Shown piece after piece: positions 36,262 through 46,505 of a stretch of DNA of 64,000 bases. Under the pieces are notes generated by a model. That model was given only the letters and a program-made list of their open reading frames with translations, was not told the DNA's origin and did not search any database. Source of the DNA: Asparagopsis taxiformis (taxonomy: Eukaryota > Rhodophyta > Florideophyceae > Bonnemaisoniales > Bonnemaisoniaceae); assembly GCA_030407315.1 (NCBI GenBank), contig JALQPE010002096.1, forward strand, positions 1 through 64,000, in the 5' to 3' direction. Each line of letters opens with the position of its first letter. Position 1 is the stretch's first letter. A program made the position numbers and the translations under genes.

Positions 36262-36726
36262 ATGGCTGTGGTAATGGAGGGAGAGGATTTCCAGCACATT
36301 TTGCGTGTGCTCAACACAAACATCGAGGGGCGTCAGAAGGTCATGTATGCCCTGACATCGATCAAGGGTGTCGGGCGTCGTTTCTCCAATCTCGTCCTCA
36401 AGAAGGCCGACGTCGACCTTGCCAAGCGTGCCGGTTCGCTCTCGAATGAAGAGATTGATAGGATTGTCACCATCATTCAAAATCCGCGCCAATTCAAAAT
36501 TCCCGACTACTTCCTCAACAGACAGCGCGATTTCAAGGATGGAAAGACATCCCAGCTTATTGCTAATCAGCTCGACTTTAAGATGAGAGAAGATCTCGAT
36601 CGTCTGCGAAAGATCAGATCGCACCGCGGTATGCGTCATTACTTCGGTCTTCGTGTCCGTGGTCAACATACAAAGACTACTGGACGTCGTGGACGAACCG
36701 TCGGTGTGTCTAAGAAGAAGGCATGA
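36262..36726 (+). CDS. RPS18: 40S ribosomal protein S18 (uS13)
   Basis: The product has 154 residues from the ATG at 36262, the usual length. It reads [40 protein letters not shown], and ends [20 protein letters not shown], as in eukaryotic S18. The frame is open upstream to 36022 without conservation, so the first in-frame ATG there is not the start. The protein binds 18S rRNA in the head of the small subunit, near the P site. Confidence 0.97.
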   Translation: MAVVMEGEDFQHILRVLNTNIEGRQKVMYALTSIKGVGRRFSNLVLKKADVDLAKRAGSLSNEEIDRIVTIIQNPRQFKIPDYFLNRQRDFKDGKTSQLIANQLDFKMREDLDRLRKIRSHRGMRHYFGLRVRGQHTKTTGRRGRTVGVSKKKA

Positions 36727-36967
36727 GTTTTTCCTACGCGCTGCTCCTCGGGCTTGTTTCCCGCGATGCTCGCAAGGTTGCTCATCGCACCGAGCCCTGC
36801 ACCGTTGTGGCGTTTGTATTGTCATAATAAACATGAATCTTACTTCGCTCGCCCCCACATTTACGTCGCCACTGACACTCGCTATCCCCAATTAAACCGT
36901 GCCGTGTTTACCAATCATTGTTTCACCTTGATAGGGTGCATTTAGATAGTAGTGGTTGGCAAATTCG

Positions 36968-37651
36968 TCATCCCTGATGCATCCATTCTTGAGTCCTGAC
37001 CAAGTCTTCTGGTGTTCCCGAGCTGTCAAATTCTGCGAACCTGAATCGTTTCAACCATGACTCGAAGTCCAGCATATCCTTCTCTTCTTGCTCGTTCTCG
37101 AGCCACTCACGAACCATTTTCACGTGGATATCCTTGCAACCGTCTATATCACTAACCCTACCATACACTCCGTGCAGCTTGACTGCATCTACACCCATCT
37201 CCATCACAAATGGAATAAAGTACCGCAATTTCTTTTTGGTGTCCTTGCTGATTTTGTAAGCCATGATTTCATCTCGCCAGAAGGGAACTGTATTCTTTCC
37301 GCGAACCAAGACACGGTTTGGAACTCTGGAATTGTCTGGGGAAAACCATAAGTACGCTAGACTCCACCTGATGAATTCCACGCCGAGAAAAAGTGCACGC
37401 GGCACTCCTCGTGCTCTGTTGCGACTGCCAAAGTCATAGATGTAGCAATCGCGACCACAAGCTAACGAAAACACAAGTTCGGTATCCAGTGAATTCAACA
37501 GCTTATCGTAAGCACCACTTTCACAATGTGAACTTTGAATGCGAGTAAACCTGACCTGATCTTTGGAAGTGAGTGATCCGATTTGAGGCAATGCTTCAAT
37601 TCCGTTTGTCAAGTTTATAAAGTGGCGCGGGCCAGGTGTCTGAAGTTGCAT
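36968..37651 (-). CDS. unrecognised protein, about 227 residues
   Basis: I chose the ATG at 37651 (MQLQTPGPRHFINLTNGIEA); an in-frame ATG at 37771 is less likely because the extension is poorly structured. The sequence is globular, with many aromatic residues: RIQSSHCESGAYDKLLNSLD, FSLACGRDCYIYDFGSRNRA, FIRWSLAYLWF, then a basic KISKDTKKKLRYF. No signal peptide is present. The compact domain of strongly conserved type suggests an existing but uncharacterised family; I cannot name a function. Confidence 0.65.
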   Translation of the reverse strand: MQLQTPGPRHFINLTNGIEALPQIGSLTSKDQVRFTRIQSSHCESGAYDKLLNSLDTELVFSLACGRDCYIYDFGSRNRARGVPRALFLGVEFIRWSLAYLWFSPDNSRVPNRVLVRGKNTVPFWRDEIMAYKISKDTKKKLRYFIPFVMEMGVDAVKLHGVYGRVSDIDGCKDIHVKMVREWLENEQEEKDMLDFESWLKRFRFAEFDSSGTPEDLVRTQEWMHQG

Positions 37652-37916
37652 CCATGTGGGTCGAATATGCGCCCTGCAGAGGTGGTGATTGACGAGGGAG
37701 ATACTCGGAATAAAACACCCTCGGACGTGAGGAGTGAAAGAAAAGGCAACAAAGTAGTTATGGAAAGTCATTTGTTGAGCAACACAAGCGTCTTAAACAT
37801 GAGATACGCTGTGCTCAATGGGGACCACAAATTGATTTACGAAAAACCTGCTAAGCATGTTGCACCTGCCAGATCATTGAACTAACCATGGCAAAGATAG
37901 TTAAAAAAGTTGAATC

Positions 37917-39239
37917 TCACAGCTGCAATTTGCCATCCTCTCCGAAGCCTTCCGGAATAGCTCCCAATCTCCCCTCCCATGAAGCTTCGCGACCTTGAAT
38001 TTGTTCTTCAATTTCATATTTCTCCAGATCCCAGATAGAAACGCTGCGCTTGTGGAACGCTTCGTCCTGCAAATCCTTAACATCTTTGCCTTCCATATCG
38101 TAAATCTTGCGAGCAACGGTTTCAGACTCCTCACCAATGGTGGAAAGTTTAAGAACGAACTTCTCGTCGACATTGCCAAAGTCTTCAATCAGCTTCCTTA
38201 GCGCATCCACAAACTTCTTGCCATTGACGCGGACTCCAGACGATGCCGAGCCGTCTATCAGTGTAACACTTCCCTTCGGAGCCAGAGCATCCATGAGCTT
38301 TTCAATTCTAGCTTCGGAATCATCGGTGCGGAGCAACGAGCGAATCAGCTTGACTTCTGGCTCGAGCATCAACTCACTGATGGAAGATGTGTGATCTAAC
38401 AGCATACTCATAATCTCCATCGCCTGCGTAGCACCTGCCTGTTTGGCCTGTTCGATATTACCCTGCAATAGCAGTATGAAGGCGTCATCAATCTTTCCCA
38501 TCCGAGCCAGCTTGTCAATCTCTCCACGCATAAGCTTTGGATCGCCGGCAGAAAGCACAACCTTGAGAGAATTTGTTGCCGCAACAACCCTCTCATTCAT
38601 GGCGACCGAAATCGTATCACGAAGTTCGGCAAGCGTCTCAACATCTTCATCCATAGCCTTTATTCTTTCGCCAAGACGTTCCAAAAAGCGCATATCAATG
38701 CGCTCATACGAGGCATCCACGGCCATCTTCAGCCCATCGACGCCATCCTTCTTACCAGCGGCCATTTTATCGATGAGCTCGTCGTATGTCGCTTCGGCAA
38801 CATCAGCCGGACGTGCATCGATAGCCTTCTTGGCATCGGGGTTCTCTGCGGTAGTCTCCTCGAGAATGATGCGCATAATGTCTGTGATGGCATCTTTGAG
38901 CGTTCTCAACGTTTCACGCTCAGGGATGTCGATTGTCGTGTTGATTTTGTCGTCGAGGAAGTTGTAGAACTTTTCATCAAGAAGAGGGATGTTGCTCTGG
39001 ATTATTGCTGGAAGGTTGTCCGGCTCTGTGAACATCAGTTCGGCGAGAAGCACCTCTTCCGCGCTCGCTTCCATGTTTTTACCGGACTGGTTGAATCCGT
39101 CCGGCATGCCGATGAGTTGCGCGCATGGCACTGCGCGACGCGTAAGCTGGTGGCTGTGTGATTGCGGGCGGGTGCGCGCGCTCAAGGAGCGGCGTGCATG
39201 CCGAAGAGGGAGGGCGGACGGGAGGGTTACGAATGCCAT
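37917..39239 (-). CDS. probable plastid-targeted helical protein
   Basis: The product has 440 residues. It begins MAFVTLPSALPLRHARRSLS, which has the phenylalanine-containing start and Arg/Ser/His-rich, acid-free leader typical of red algal plastid proteins. The mature part, from about residue 50, is almost wholly helical and acidic (VLLAELMFTEPDNLPAIIQS, ETLRTLKDAITDIMRIILEE). No catalytic motif or membrane span is visible. The stop is at 37917. Function unknown; the plastid location is inferred from the leader. Confidence 0.65.
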   Translation of the reverse strand: MAFVTLPSALPLRHARRSLSARTRPQSHSHQLTRRAVPCAQLIGMPDGFNQSGKNMEASAEEVLLAELMFTEPDNLPAIIQSNIPLLDEKFYNFLDDKINTTIDIPERETLRTLKDAITDIMRIILEETTAENPDAKKAIDARPADVAEATYDELIDKMAAGKKDGVDGLKMAVDASYERIDMRFLERLGERIKAMDEDVETLAELRDTISVAMNERVVAATNSLKVVLSAGDPKLMRGEIDKLARMGKIDDAFILLLQGNIEQAKQAGATQAMEIMSMLLDHTSSISELMLEPEVKLIRSLLRTDDSEARIEKLMDALAPKGSVTLIDGSASSGVRVNGKKFVDALRKLIEDFGNVDEKFVLKLSTIGEESETVARKIYDMEGKDVKDLQDEAFHKRSVSIWDLEKYEIEEQIQGREASWEGRLGAIPEGFGEDGKLQL

Positions 39240-39943
39240 TGGTTTGGATTGTGTGCGTGAGTATGTTGGTGGTGGAGATTGCGGGAGAACGAACGTGATG
39301 TAGCTTGTGCAGATTGGATTTTAGAGGTGGGATTGGTCGAAGGTGTGCAGGAGATCAAACTGCATTGTAGGTATGATCTCAGATTTCAATGTGATTTTAA
39401 TAGTGACCTGTAAGCTCGTCAGTCATCGAGGGCTGCGATCATCTTCACGTTTCACGTCTACAAATCCTGCGAGAGTTTCCTTCTTCGTGGGAGGTGTTCA
39501 TTCGGTCTAGTGTTCCACCGAATAATTTTGTTGTAGGCTATGATTAAACGACATAATGTCTATCTGAAACAAATGACAATGTTGACATCATGCACGATTG
39601 TAATGAACAACACGCAAGATCTACGCGCCAAACAGCTGACAAGAATTGAGACATGTAGCCTTACTGGTTTATCACTTTAGAGAACGCGATTGAACTGATT
39701 GATTTGATTCTGCTCTTCACTTTCTTACCTGCTCAACGCACTAACTTCTAGCGAACTGCCGGGCAGGTCATATCAACGATAACACAAATTGATTATGATA
39801 CATTATCTTATTCGTACAGGAGGTGATTGCGTTGTAACTGATGCACGGGATAACCATTGTCCAAATGTCGAAAACCAACCTTTTCCCATCATTTCGACAG
39901 GCTGGATGTGACACGCCACGTCAATCAGCCCGAAAGCATTGCA
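39240..39943. other. intergenic, no gene supported
   Basis: About 700 bases with no reading frame of coding character and no RNA gene that I recognise. The first part should carry the promoter of the plastid protein gene. Confidence 0.5.
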
Positions 39944-40825
39944 TCACGGCGTACTCGCAATGGAAGCATCAGGCGTCTGAACAATAGGTGCTTCACTAAA
40001 CGGTGAAGCCGGCGACACCGATTCCTGACGCGCCACCTCGTTACTCCTCTCTTCATTGCGCGTGCGACTCGCAATCGATTGCGTCGCCACACGAGCGTCT
40101 GTCCGATCTGGCGGCGCGACATTGAGTGCCATACGACGTCTCCGGAAGGCCAGACGGGCATCCTGCGAGGATCGCAATCGTCGAGCTGCAGAATTAAGTC
40201 GAGCATTACCAGTAGCAAGTCTCAACGAAGCATCATGTCCCCTGACGGCATCAACAAACTGCCGTCTCGTCGAGGCGGATGTCGCAGGATTGGAGAATCG
40301 ATTCGTTCCTGTGAATCTTCTTCGCATAAAAATATCGCTCATAAATCTGCGTTCACCCTCCGCCTCATCGCGATGTCGACGCAGTCTGTCGCGAATGAAC
40401 GGGCCGTTGGCAAAGATGAAACCCTCTCGCGGATGCGAAACTGCACGCGCATCTGACGGCGGCGACGGCGGAACCCACGACGAACTGGCATGATTCCAAC
40501 GCGAAACGGTCTCCAGCTCGCTGCTGTCCGGCGGCGCACCGCCCGCACCCGGACTTGCCAAAGCGTCCGGCGGCTCCGACGCCGCGGGCGCCAGCTCGGC
40601 GCGTTGACGCTGCGCCAGGAAGCGACTCGACTGGCGGCTGAGTGAATGCGCACAGTTGAATATGTCGCGCGACATCTGCTCCAATGCCTCGACTGATATG
40701 GGCTCGTTCTGCGCCTCGTCGGACATTTTTCGAAGCTGACGCGCGCATTGGCCGAGTCGACGCGATAGGTCCTTCAGACGCGGGTCCTTTGTGATGCGCG
40801 GATGCGTGCTCAATGGACGGCCCAT
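39944..40825 (-). CDS. unrecognised Arg-rich, mostly disordered protein
   Basis: I place the start at the ATG at 40825 (MGRPLSTHPRITKDPRLKDL), giving 293 residues. A longer frame to 41239 would run across the divergent GFA gene and its promoter. The first 80 residues could be helical (LSRRLGQCARQLRKMSD..., EALEQMSRDIFNCAHSLSRQ). The rest is low-complexity with Pro/Ser and many Arg. No recognised domain. It is divergent from the GFA gene, with about 180 bases between starts. Confidence 0.5.
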   Translation of the reverse strand: MGRPLSTHPRITKDPRLKDLSRRLGQCARQLRKMSDEAQNEPISVEALEQMSRDIFNCAHSLSRQSSRFLAQRQRAELAPAASEPPDALASPGAGGAPPDSSELETVSRWNHASSSWVPPSPPSDARAVSHPREGFIFANGPFIRDRLRRHRDEAEGERRFMSDIFMRRRFTGTNRFSNPATSASTRRQFVDAVRGHDASLRLATGNARLNSAARRLRSSQDARLAFRRRRMALNVAPPDRTDARVATQSIASRTRNEERSNEVARQESVSPASPFSEAPIVQTPDASIASTP

Positions 40826-41008
40826 GGCTTGGATGACGAGGTTGCGCGACGTCTGGGGTGACTGGTCGGGGCGCGTTGCGTGAGGTTTGTGTTGACTGGC
40901 CGACGCGTTGTTTTTTTGATGGGCGAAATAAGTTTTTTTTGGCGCGATTTGTGTGTTGCATTGGTACTTGTCGTAATCGCGACTTTGACACATTGTCCAA
41001 CCATCAGC

Positions 41009-41470
41009 ATGGAACAGCATTTGTTCTGGGATGGTTCCGATGGTCGAGTTGTGAGCGCTGCTGCCACTGCTGCTGCTCATAATTTGAATCGTCAAGTTGC
41101 TCGCGAGCTCCATGGCGCTTGTCATTGCGGTAGTGTCACCTTCACGTTTGCAACCCGGGGCACAATGCCAACTGTGTATGATTGCAACTGTAGCATCTGT
41201 GCCAAAAAAGGTTACTTGCATGTGACTGTTCCGAAACAACGAGTTTGTATATCGCCTTCTAGTTTGCCGTTTCTATCTACCTACACGTTCGGCACGCAAG
41301 TCGCGCAGCATACTTTCTGCAAACTTTGCGGCGTGCAAGCATTGTATGTTCCGCGTAGCAACCCAGATTGCTATTCCATTAATTTGCGTTGTATTGCTCT
41401 AGATGGTATCACCTTGCCCATTGTTCCACTCGACGGTAAGCATTTTACCGGTTCTATTCCTATCGACTAA
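41009..41470 (+). CDS. GFA/CENP-V-type zinc-binding protein
   Basis: The product has about 153 residues from the ATG at 41009 (MEQHLFWDGSDGRVV). The zinc-binding pattern of the GFA fold is present: HGACHCGSVTF, then YDCNCSICAKKGYLHV and HTFCKLCGVQALYVP. Some members of this family are glutathione-linked formaldehyde-activating enzymes and another is the centromere protein CENP-V; the substrate here is not known. Its stop codon (TAA 41468-41470) overlaps the stop of the convergent Sel1 gene. Confidence 0.85.
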   Translation: MEQHLFWDGSDGRVVSAAATAAAHNLNRQVARELHGACHCGSVTFTFATRGTMPTVYDCNCSICAKKGYLHVTVPKQRVCISPSSLPFLSTYTFGTQVAQHTFCKLCGVQALYVPRSNPDCYSINLRCIALDGITLPIVPLDGKHFTGSIPID

Positions 41471-44400
41471 TATACTTGTGCACCAGCGCCTTCCAGGAAC
41501 AATTTCACTGCCATCTTGTCGTCCTGTGGTACACAGCGGCCTTCAAAATACCAGTTCCCGAGAACTAGCTTAGCCATCTTGTTTCCTCCCTCCGATGCTT
41601 TCTGGTAAAGGCCAAGCGCTGTCTTATAGTCCTGTTCTACCCCTTGACCCTCTGCATAACAATTACCAAGATTATAGTTTGCATCGGTATTTCCCGCCTC
41701 GGCAGCCTGCCGGTATAACTTGATTGCTTTCTCGTAGTTTTGTTCCACCCCGTTACCATCGAAAAATGCAGTCCCTAGATATCGCAGAGCTTCCGGCTCC
41801 GATTCTTTCGACTTTTCGAAAAGTTCAATCGCTTTGGCATAGTCCACACCAACACCTCTTCCAGTGTAATAGCAGATACCAAGCTCACATTCCGCACCAC
41901 TGTGCCCTGTAGCAGCTGAAGCTTCATATAGCGAAAATGCCTGCTCCAAATTTACCTCAATCCCATTTCCAGAAGCGTAGCAATCCGCCAGATTGCACAT
42001 TCCTTCTGCATCTTTCTTCTCTGCCGACTTTTTGTACAGTTTAACAGCCTTTGCGTAGTCCCGCTTCACGTACACGCCTTGCTCATAATAAATACCAAGG
42101 TTGTTGATTGCAGTAATATTTCCAAGATCCGCGGCTTTTCGATACAATGCGATAGCACGGGGCTTGCTTTCCTCTACTCCTTCTCCATGTTCATAGCAAT
42201 AGGCGAGGCACATTGTGGCACCCTCATTGCTCTTGTCCGCCGCCTTTTTGAACAGTTGAACCGCTTTTTGTTGATTCTTTTCGACTCCATGACCCTCGAA
42301 GTAGCAGTCTGCCAGTACCCGATAAGCCTCCGATTCTCCTTGATCGGCAGACTTTTGCAACCACTCAAACGCCCCTTTGAAGTCCTGCTTTATTCCGCGA
42401 CCATTCAGTAGTGCCTCTCCGTATAGAAGCTGGGAGTTGGAGTGACCAGCTACTGCAGCTTTATAATGCAATTCGACAGCTTTGGTCAGATCAATATCCA
42501 CACCGTAACCTTCGCGATAACAATTTCCAAGCTCAAAATAAGCTTCCTTGTCACCCTTCGCTTTGGCTATTTCGTAGCATTCCACAGACTTTCTCCGGTC
42601 TTGTGTTACGCCATAGCCCAGGTGATAACATTGACCGAGAGCAACAAATCCAGGGCTGTACCCCAGCGTTACAGCGTCTCTATACATTTTTACAGCGTTG
42701 GCTTGCGATTGCTTCACTCCTGTTCCATTCTCATAGCAGAAGCCAAGAGCCACCATGGCTTCCGCGCTTCCTCGACTTATTGCCCTTTTGTATAATTCCA
42801 CCCCCAAAGTTATGTTCTTTTTTGTCACCCCCATTCCTTCAAGATGGCATTTGCCCAATCTGTACATAGCATCGACATGGTCGCCGTCCACAGCACCTTC
42901 GTAAAGTTCAAATGCTAGGTCCATGTTCTGTTGCACGCCTCTACCATCTTCGTACATCCTGGCAATGCAATACTTCGACTTTATATCCCCCTTAGCAGCA
43001 GCCTTCGAATATAAAGATGCCGCCTTTGCAATGTCCTTTTCAATACCCAGTCCTTTGTCGTAACATCCCGCTGCCAAGTACATCGCGTTCACATTTTCCT
43101 CATCTGTAGCAGCAGAAATGAACAATTCCGTTGCGCGCTGTCGATTGGCTTCAACTCCCTTCCCAGCTTCATACAGCAGACCAAGATTGAGCTGTGCCAT
43201 GCTATTCCCTGAGTCTGCAGCATATTGATAATGTTCGATGGCTTTGTCTAATTTTTTTTCAACACCTTCACCATGCTGGTAAAGGTGACCAAGATTCAAG
43301 TGTGCAACACAGTTACCACCCTTGGCAGCAAGGTGATAGAGATTGATGGCTCGCTGGAGATCTTTGCCGACTCCTTTGCCATAGTGCAAAGCCAAGGCTA
43401 GATTTGCCTGACCAGAAGGATGACCTTTTTCTGCTGCTCGTATGTACCACATCACTGCAGCCTTGCAGTCTTTCTTCGTACCGCGTCCAAACTCAGCGCA
43501 TACACCCATCTTCGTGGCAGCTTTCGCAAGACCCATTTCAGCTGCCCGACGGAATAGTGCTGCTGCCTGGCATTGATCTGTGTCGATGCCACGTCCAGAT
43601 TCAAGGCAATTTCCCAAGTTGAATAATGCATCGCCTAGATTCATCCTTGCAGCTCGTTGGAAATATTCCACAGCTCGCCTCGCGTTAATAGGAACCCCAT
43701 ACCCATGCAGATAGGCTTCTCCCAAATAATTCAAAGACTCTATGTCACCCTGGTCGCATGCTTCTTGGAAGCATTCGAAAGATTTCGAAAAGTCACGCTC
43801 GCAACCCGTACCACGCAAGAATGCAATGCCTTCTTCGCGTTTTTTACACGTCGACTTGAACGGTTGATTGCTCGCAGGAGTTGACTCTTGGAATTGAATC
43901 GATCCCACAATTGATGGAGGACAATTGCCACGTGGTAGAATGGGTGTGCAGGATACGTTTGGTTTTTGATGAGCTTCTCCCCGTCGCGTATACGCACTGT
44001 CTAGTGGTGACATAATTGCTGTGTTGATATTTTGTTTGGCTGGTGGCGTTGTTATTTTGGTCTTCTTCACGACCTTTCCAGACTCGTCTAGAACGGCTCG
44101 AACACCATGAATCGGAGGATTAGGTCTCAGTTCACTTCTTGATGGCAGAGGCTCAGTTTCATTCTGCATTTCATGAGAGAGACCAGATGCAGAGGCCCTT
44201 ATTCTTGCAACGGCATTCAAGATGTCTTCTGAGCCCGACTCTCCGGCTTGCAAAATAAACTGGTCTGCATCTTGAACAGACTTTGAGGACCTTGTGCTAT
44301 CTCCCGTATCACTTTCCTGCAGCGTGATTGGTTCTGGATTAGGCTCTTTTTCCGGTTTGCGTTCCGCTGACTGTTTTGGTTCGAGTTGCGGTTCAGAATT

Positions 44401-46182
44401 GGGAACTGAATTAGGAATCGATTCTTTTTCCCGTTGTTTTGCAACTGGGGTGACAAAATCCTCATCAGAGTTTTGGGCATTTCTCTGAACAGGAGTCTTG
44501 ACGATATCATTATCAGTTCCTAAACTCCTCCTCTTATGTGGTGCCTTCAATATCTCTTCATCTGATTCCTCGACCTTTCTTTTAAGCGGTGTCTTTGTTT
44601 TCCTCCAGCACTCATCACCATCAAGCAGCTCTTCTTCTCCATCACCGAGCATGTCATCTTCAACCACGGATTGGTCGGTAGCGTCCAAAAGATGTTGAAT
44701 ATCTTTGGTTATAGTGGCAGAGGAAGCGCCAGAGAAACAGAGAGACACGACCTGACGCACAGGCTCTTCCGAAATAGATGATATAAGATGTTGAAAGTAG
44801 GTCGTTGAGGCCTCTGGTGAGGAGCGTAGATCAGGCGGAGGGACGGTACATTTGGTGAACAGGACGCAAATAAGCATACCCAAAGAATATACGTCTGATT
44901 GGGGAGAGGTGGAGTCGGCAGATTTGAAGAGGATAGATTCACGGTCAAACGCATATCCTCTGGATGATGGACTGATAGCACGGACCACAACTGTGGTGAC
45001 GTCCAGCTTTGCTCGCCCAGATAATTCGGATTCATTTATACGGATGTGGACGTTGGAGGGAGTAAGATGGCCGTGAACGATGTTTCGCGCGTGAAGATAG
45101 GAGAGAGCTTCGCCGACGTCACGAAGAACTGAGAGTCGAGCGCGATTGGAAACGAGGGCTGGAGAGGAAAGAACGAACGGAAGAGGATGCATTCGTTCGG
45201 AAACTAGCAATGCAACGGGTGGAGCGAACGGGATTTCGTCACGAGGCGACAGGGTGGACGGCCAATGCGCACCGTGAAATCCGAGAAGACATGGATGCTC
45301 TAGACTGCGTAAATAGAGCACAGCAGAGATGAATGTGGATTGCAATTGCGGATCTGAAGCGGGAATCGGAATGGCCTTGACGGCTGATTTGACACTCCAC
45401 TTATCGCGGGTGCCGTCGCGCATTACGTAGGTAGCGGGAAAGACTGTGCTATGGGCGGAGGGAATGGCGAGCGGGACGGCAAACGACGACTGGGGAGAGT
45501 CGAATTGAATGGACGAGAGCGGGAGATTCCAACTGTAGAGCAGAATGTGGGTGAGCATGTCGAGATTGGCACGTTGAGAATGTGGGATGGGGAAAGATTG
45601 AAGATGTTTGCGAAAGGAAGTGGCAGCTTGAAGAATATTTGCTATTCGCGGCGTATCTGGCGCGGCGGTGGAAATGGTGGGTGCGTTTTGTAGTGCAGCG
45701 CGAACGGCTGCACAGGCGACGTCTATGGATGGCGGTTGGAATAGATAGGCTTCTAACGCGGTGCAAAGTATAGTGAGATCGGAGAATATGAAGTGCAAAT
45801 TGGGCGTCTTATCTCTGTTTTGGTCAATTATTGTCTGGAGTCGCGCCAGAGTAACGCGACGCGTATCACCACCAAAGGCCTCGAAGAGACCGCGTGCGTC
45901 AAACTCGATGTGCAGATTTCGCGCGGCGTCGTGCAGCTCGGTGAGACGGGTGCGACATTCATTGTGAGAGGGCGATTGTTTGCGAAGGAGACCGACGACA
46001 TCGTCTGCGAAATTGGTCAAATCGCGTACCTGCTTCGCCCAGGGCGATAGCTGGCTGTGCGATGCATGCTGCATGGAGGGCAGCGGGCGGGAAAGCGCTA
46101 TGAGTAATGTGCGTAGAGCGGATGGAGGCGTAGTACCAATGGCAGTTTGTAGCGCTCGTAATGCTTTATTGATGTCCGACAT
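41467..46182 (-). CDS. pseudokinase fused to a long array of Sel1-like repeats
   Basis: The product has 1571 residues. After a helical N-terminus a kinase-like domain (about 235-490) contains KSAVKAIPIP, LHARNIVHGHLTPSNVHI and DVYSLGMLICVLF. The catalytic HRD aspartate is replaced by His (HGHLTPSN) and no DFG is visible (LDVTTVVV), so it should be catalytically dead. A disordered Ser/Glu-rich linker follows. From about residue 800 to the end there are twenty or more Sel1 repeats of about 36 residues, with the ALYxLGxxYxxGxGVxxDxxKA pattern. Sel1 arrays are scaffolds for protein assembly. It could organise a signalling or degradation complex. Confidence 0.85.
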   Translation of the reverse strand: MSDINKALRALQTAIGTTPPSALRTLLIALSRPLPSMQHASHSQLSPWAKQVRDLTNFADDVVGLLRKQSPSHNECRTRLTELHDAARNLHIEFDARGLFEAFGGDTRRVTLARLQTIIDQNRDKTPNLHFIFSDLTILCTALEAYLFQPPSIDVACAAVRAALQNAPTISTAAPDTPRIANILQAATSFRKHLQSFPIPHSQRANLDMLTHILLYSWNLPLSSIQFDSPQSSFAVPLAIPSAHSTVFPATYVMRDGTRDKWSVKSAVKAIPIPASDPQLQSTFISAVLYLRSLEHPCLLGFHGAHWPSTLSPRDEIPFAPPVALLVSERMHPLPFVLSSPALVSNRARLSVLRDVGEALSYLHARNIVHGHLTPSNVHIRINESELSGRAKLDVTTVVVRAISPSSRGYAFDRESILFKSADSTSPQSDVYSLGMLICVLFTKCTVPPPDLRSSPEASTTYFQHLISSISEEPVRQVVSLCFSGASSATITKDIQHLLDATDQSVVEDDMLGDGEEELLDGDECWRKTKTPLKRKVEESDEEILKAPHKRRSLGTDNDIVKTPVQRNAQNSDEDFVTPVAKQREKESIPNSVPNSEPQLEPKQSAERKPEKEPNPEPITLQESDTGDSTRSSKSVQDADQFILQAGESGSEDILNAVARIRASASGLSHEMQNETEPLPSRSELRPNPPIHGVRAVLDESGKVVKKTKITTPPAKQNINTAIMSPLDSAYTRRGEAHQKPNVSCTPILPRGNCPPSIVGSIQFQESTPASNQPFKSTCKKREEGIAFLRGTGCERDFSKSFECFQEACDQGDIESLNYLGEAYLHGYGVPINARRAVEYFQRAARMNLGDALFNLGNCLESGRGIDTDQCQAAALFRRAAEMGLAKAATKMGVCAEFGRGTKKDCKAAVMWYIRAAEKGHPSGQANLALALHYGKGVGKDLQRAINLYHLAAKGGNCVAHLNLGHLYQHGEGVEKKLDKAIEHYQYAADSGNSMAQLNLGLLYEAGKGVEANRQRATELFISAATDEENVNAMYLAAGCYDKGLGIEKDIAKAASLYSKAAAKGDIKSKYCIARMYEDGRGVQQNMDLAFELYEGAVDGDHVDAMYRLGKCHLEGMGVTKKNITLGVELYKRAISRGSAEAMVALGFCYENGTGVKQSQANAVKMYRDAVTLGYSPGFVALGQCYHLGYGVTQDRRKSVECYEIAKAKGDKEAYFELGNCYREGYGVDIDLTKAVELHYKAAVAGHSNSQLLYGEALLNGRGIKQDFKGAFEWLQKSADQGESEAYRVLADCYFEGHGVEKNQQKAVQLFKKAADKSNEGATMCLAYCYEHGEGVEESKPRAIALYRKAADLGNITAINNLGIYYEQGVYVKRDYAKAVKLYKKSAEKKDAEGMCNLADCYASGNGIEVNLEQAFSLYEASAATGHSGAECELGICYYTGRGVGVDYAKAIELFEKSKESEPEALRYLGTAFFDGNGVEQNYEKAIKLYRQAAEAGNTDANYNLGNCYAEGQGVEQDYKTALGLYQKASEGGNKMAKLVLGNWYFEGRCVPQDDKMAVKLFLEGAGAQVY

Positions 46183-46505
46183 GATCTTGCACTCGGCAGC
46201 TGTACTGTGCGATGATTATTCACGCCGAGTGTTGCCGCCACAGATGACGTACCCTCGAGGGTACCGTTGGGTACCCTTGCGCCCGCCCTGCGTAGAGCGA
46301 GCACAACATCAACTCGACACTACGTCTCGAGACGCGCTCACATGGCCGCACACGTGTCGTGTGCACCGTCGTTCATTTTTGCCAATGAAAATGATGTCCA
46401 AATCTGCTGCCATTCCCAGCAAGGTTACGCCTCCGCCGACGCGCTCGCCTTCAAGTGCAGCCGTCTGTGCTATCGGCCGCTTGCTCGGTTACTTGTAGTG
46501 GCACT
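46183..46505. promoter_or_regulatory. divergent promoter region of the Sel1 and BMS1 genes
   Basis: The two genes start 323 bases apart on opposite strands. A palindromic GTACCCTCGAGGGTAC motif occurs near 46250, followed by GTTGGGTACCC. No other feature is seen. Shared regulation is possible but not shown. Confidence 0.35.

Noticed and set aside
40826..41239. N-terminal extension of the Arg-rich protein back to 41239
   Set aside because: It would run antisense through the GFA gene and its start. The peptide there has no domain features, and the ATG at 40825 gives a clean divergent arrangement.
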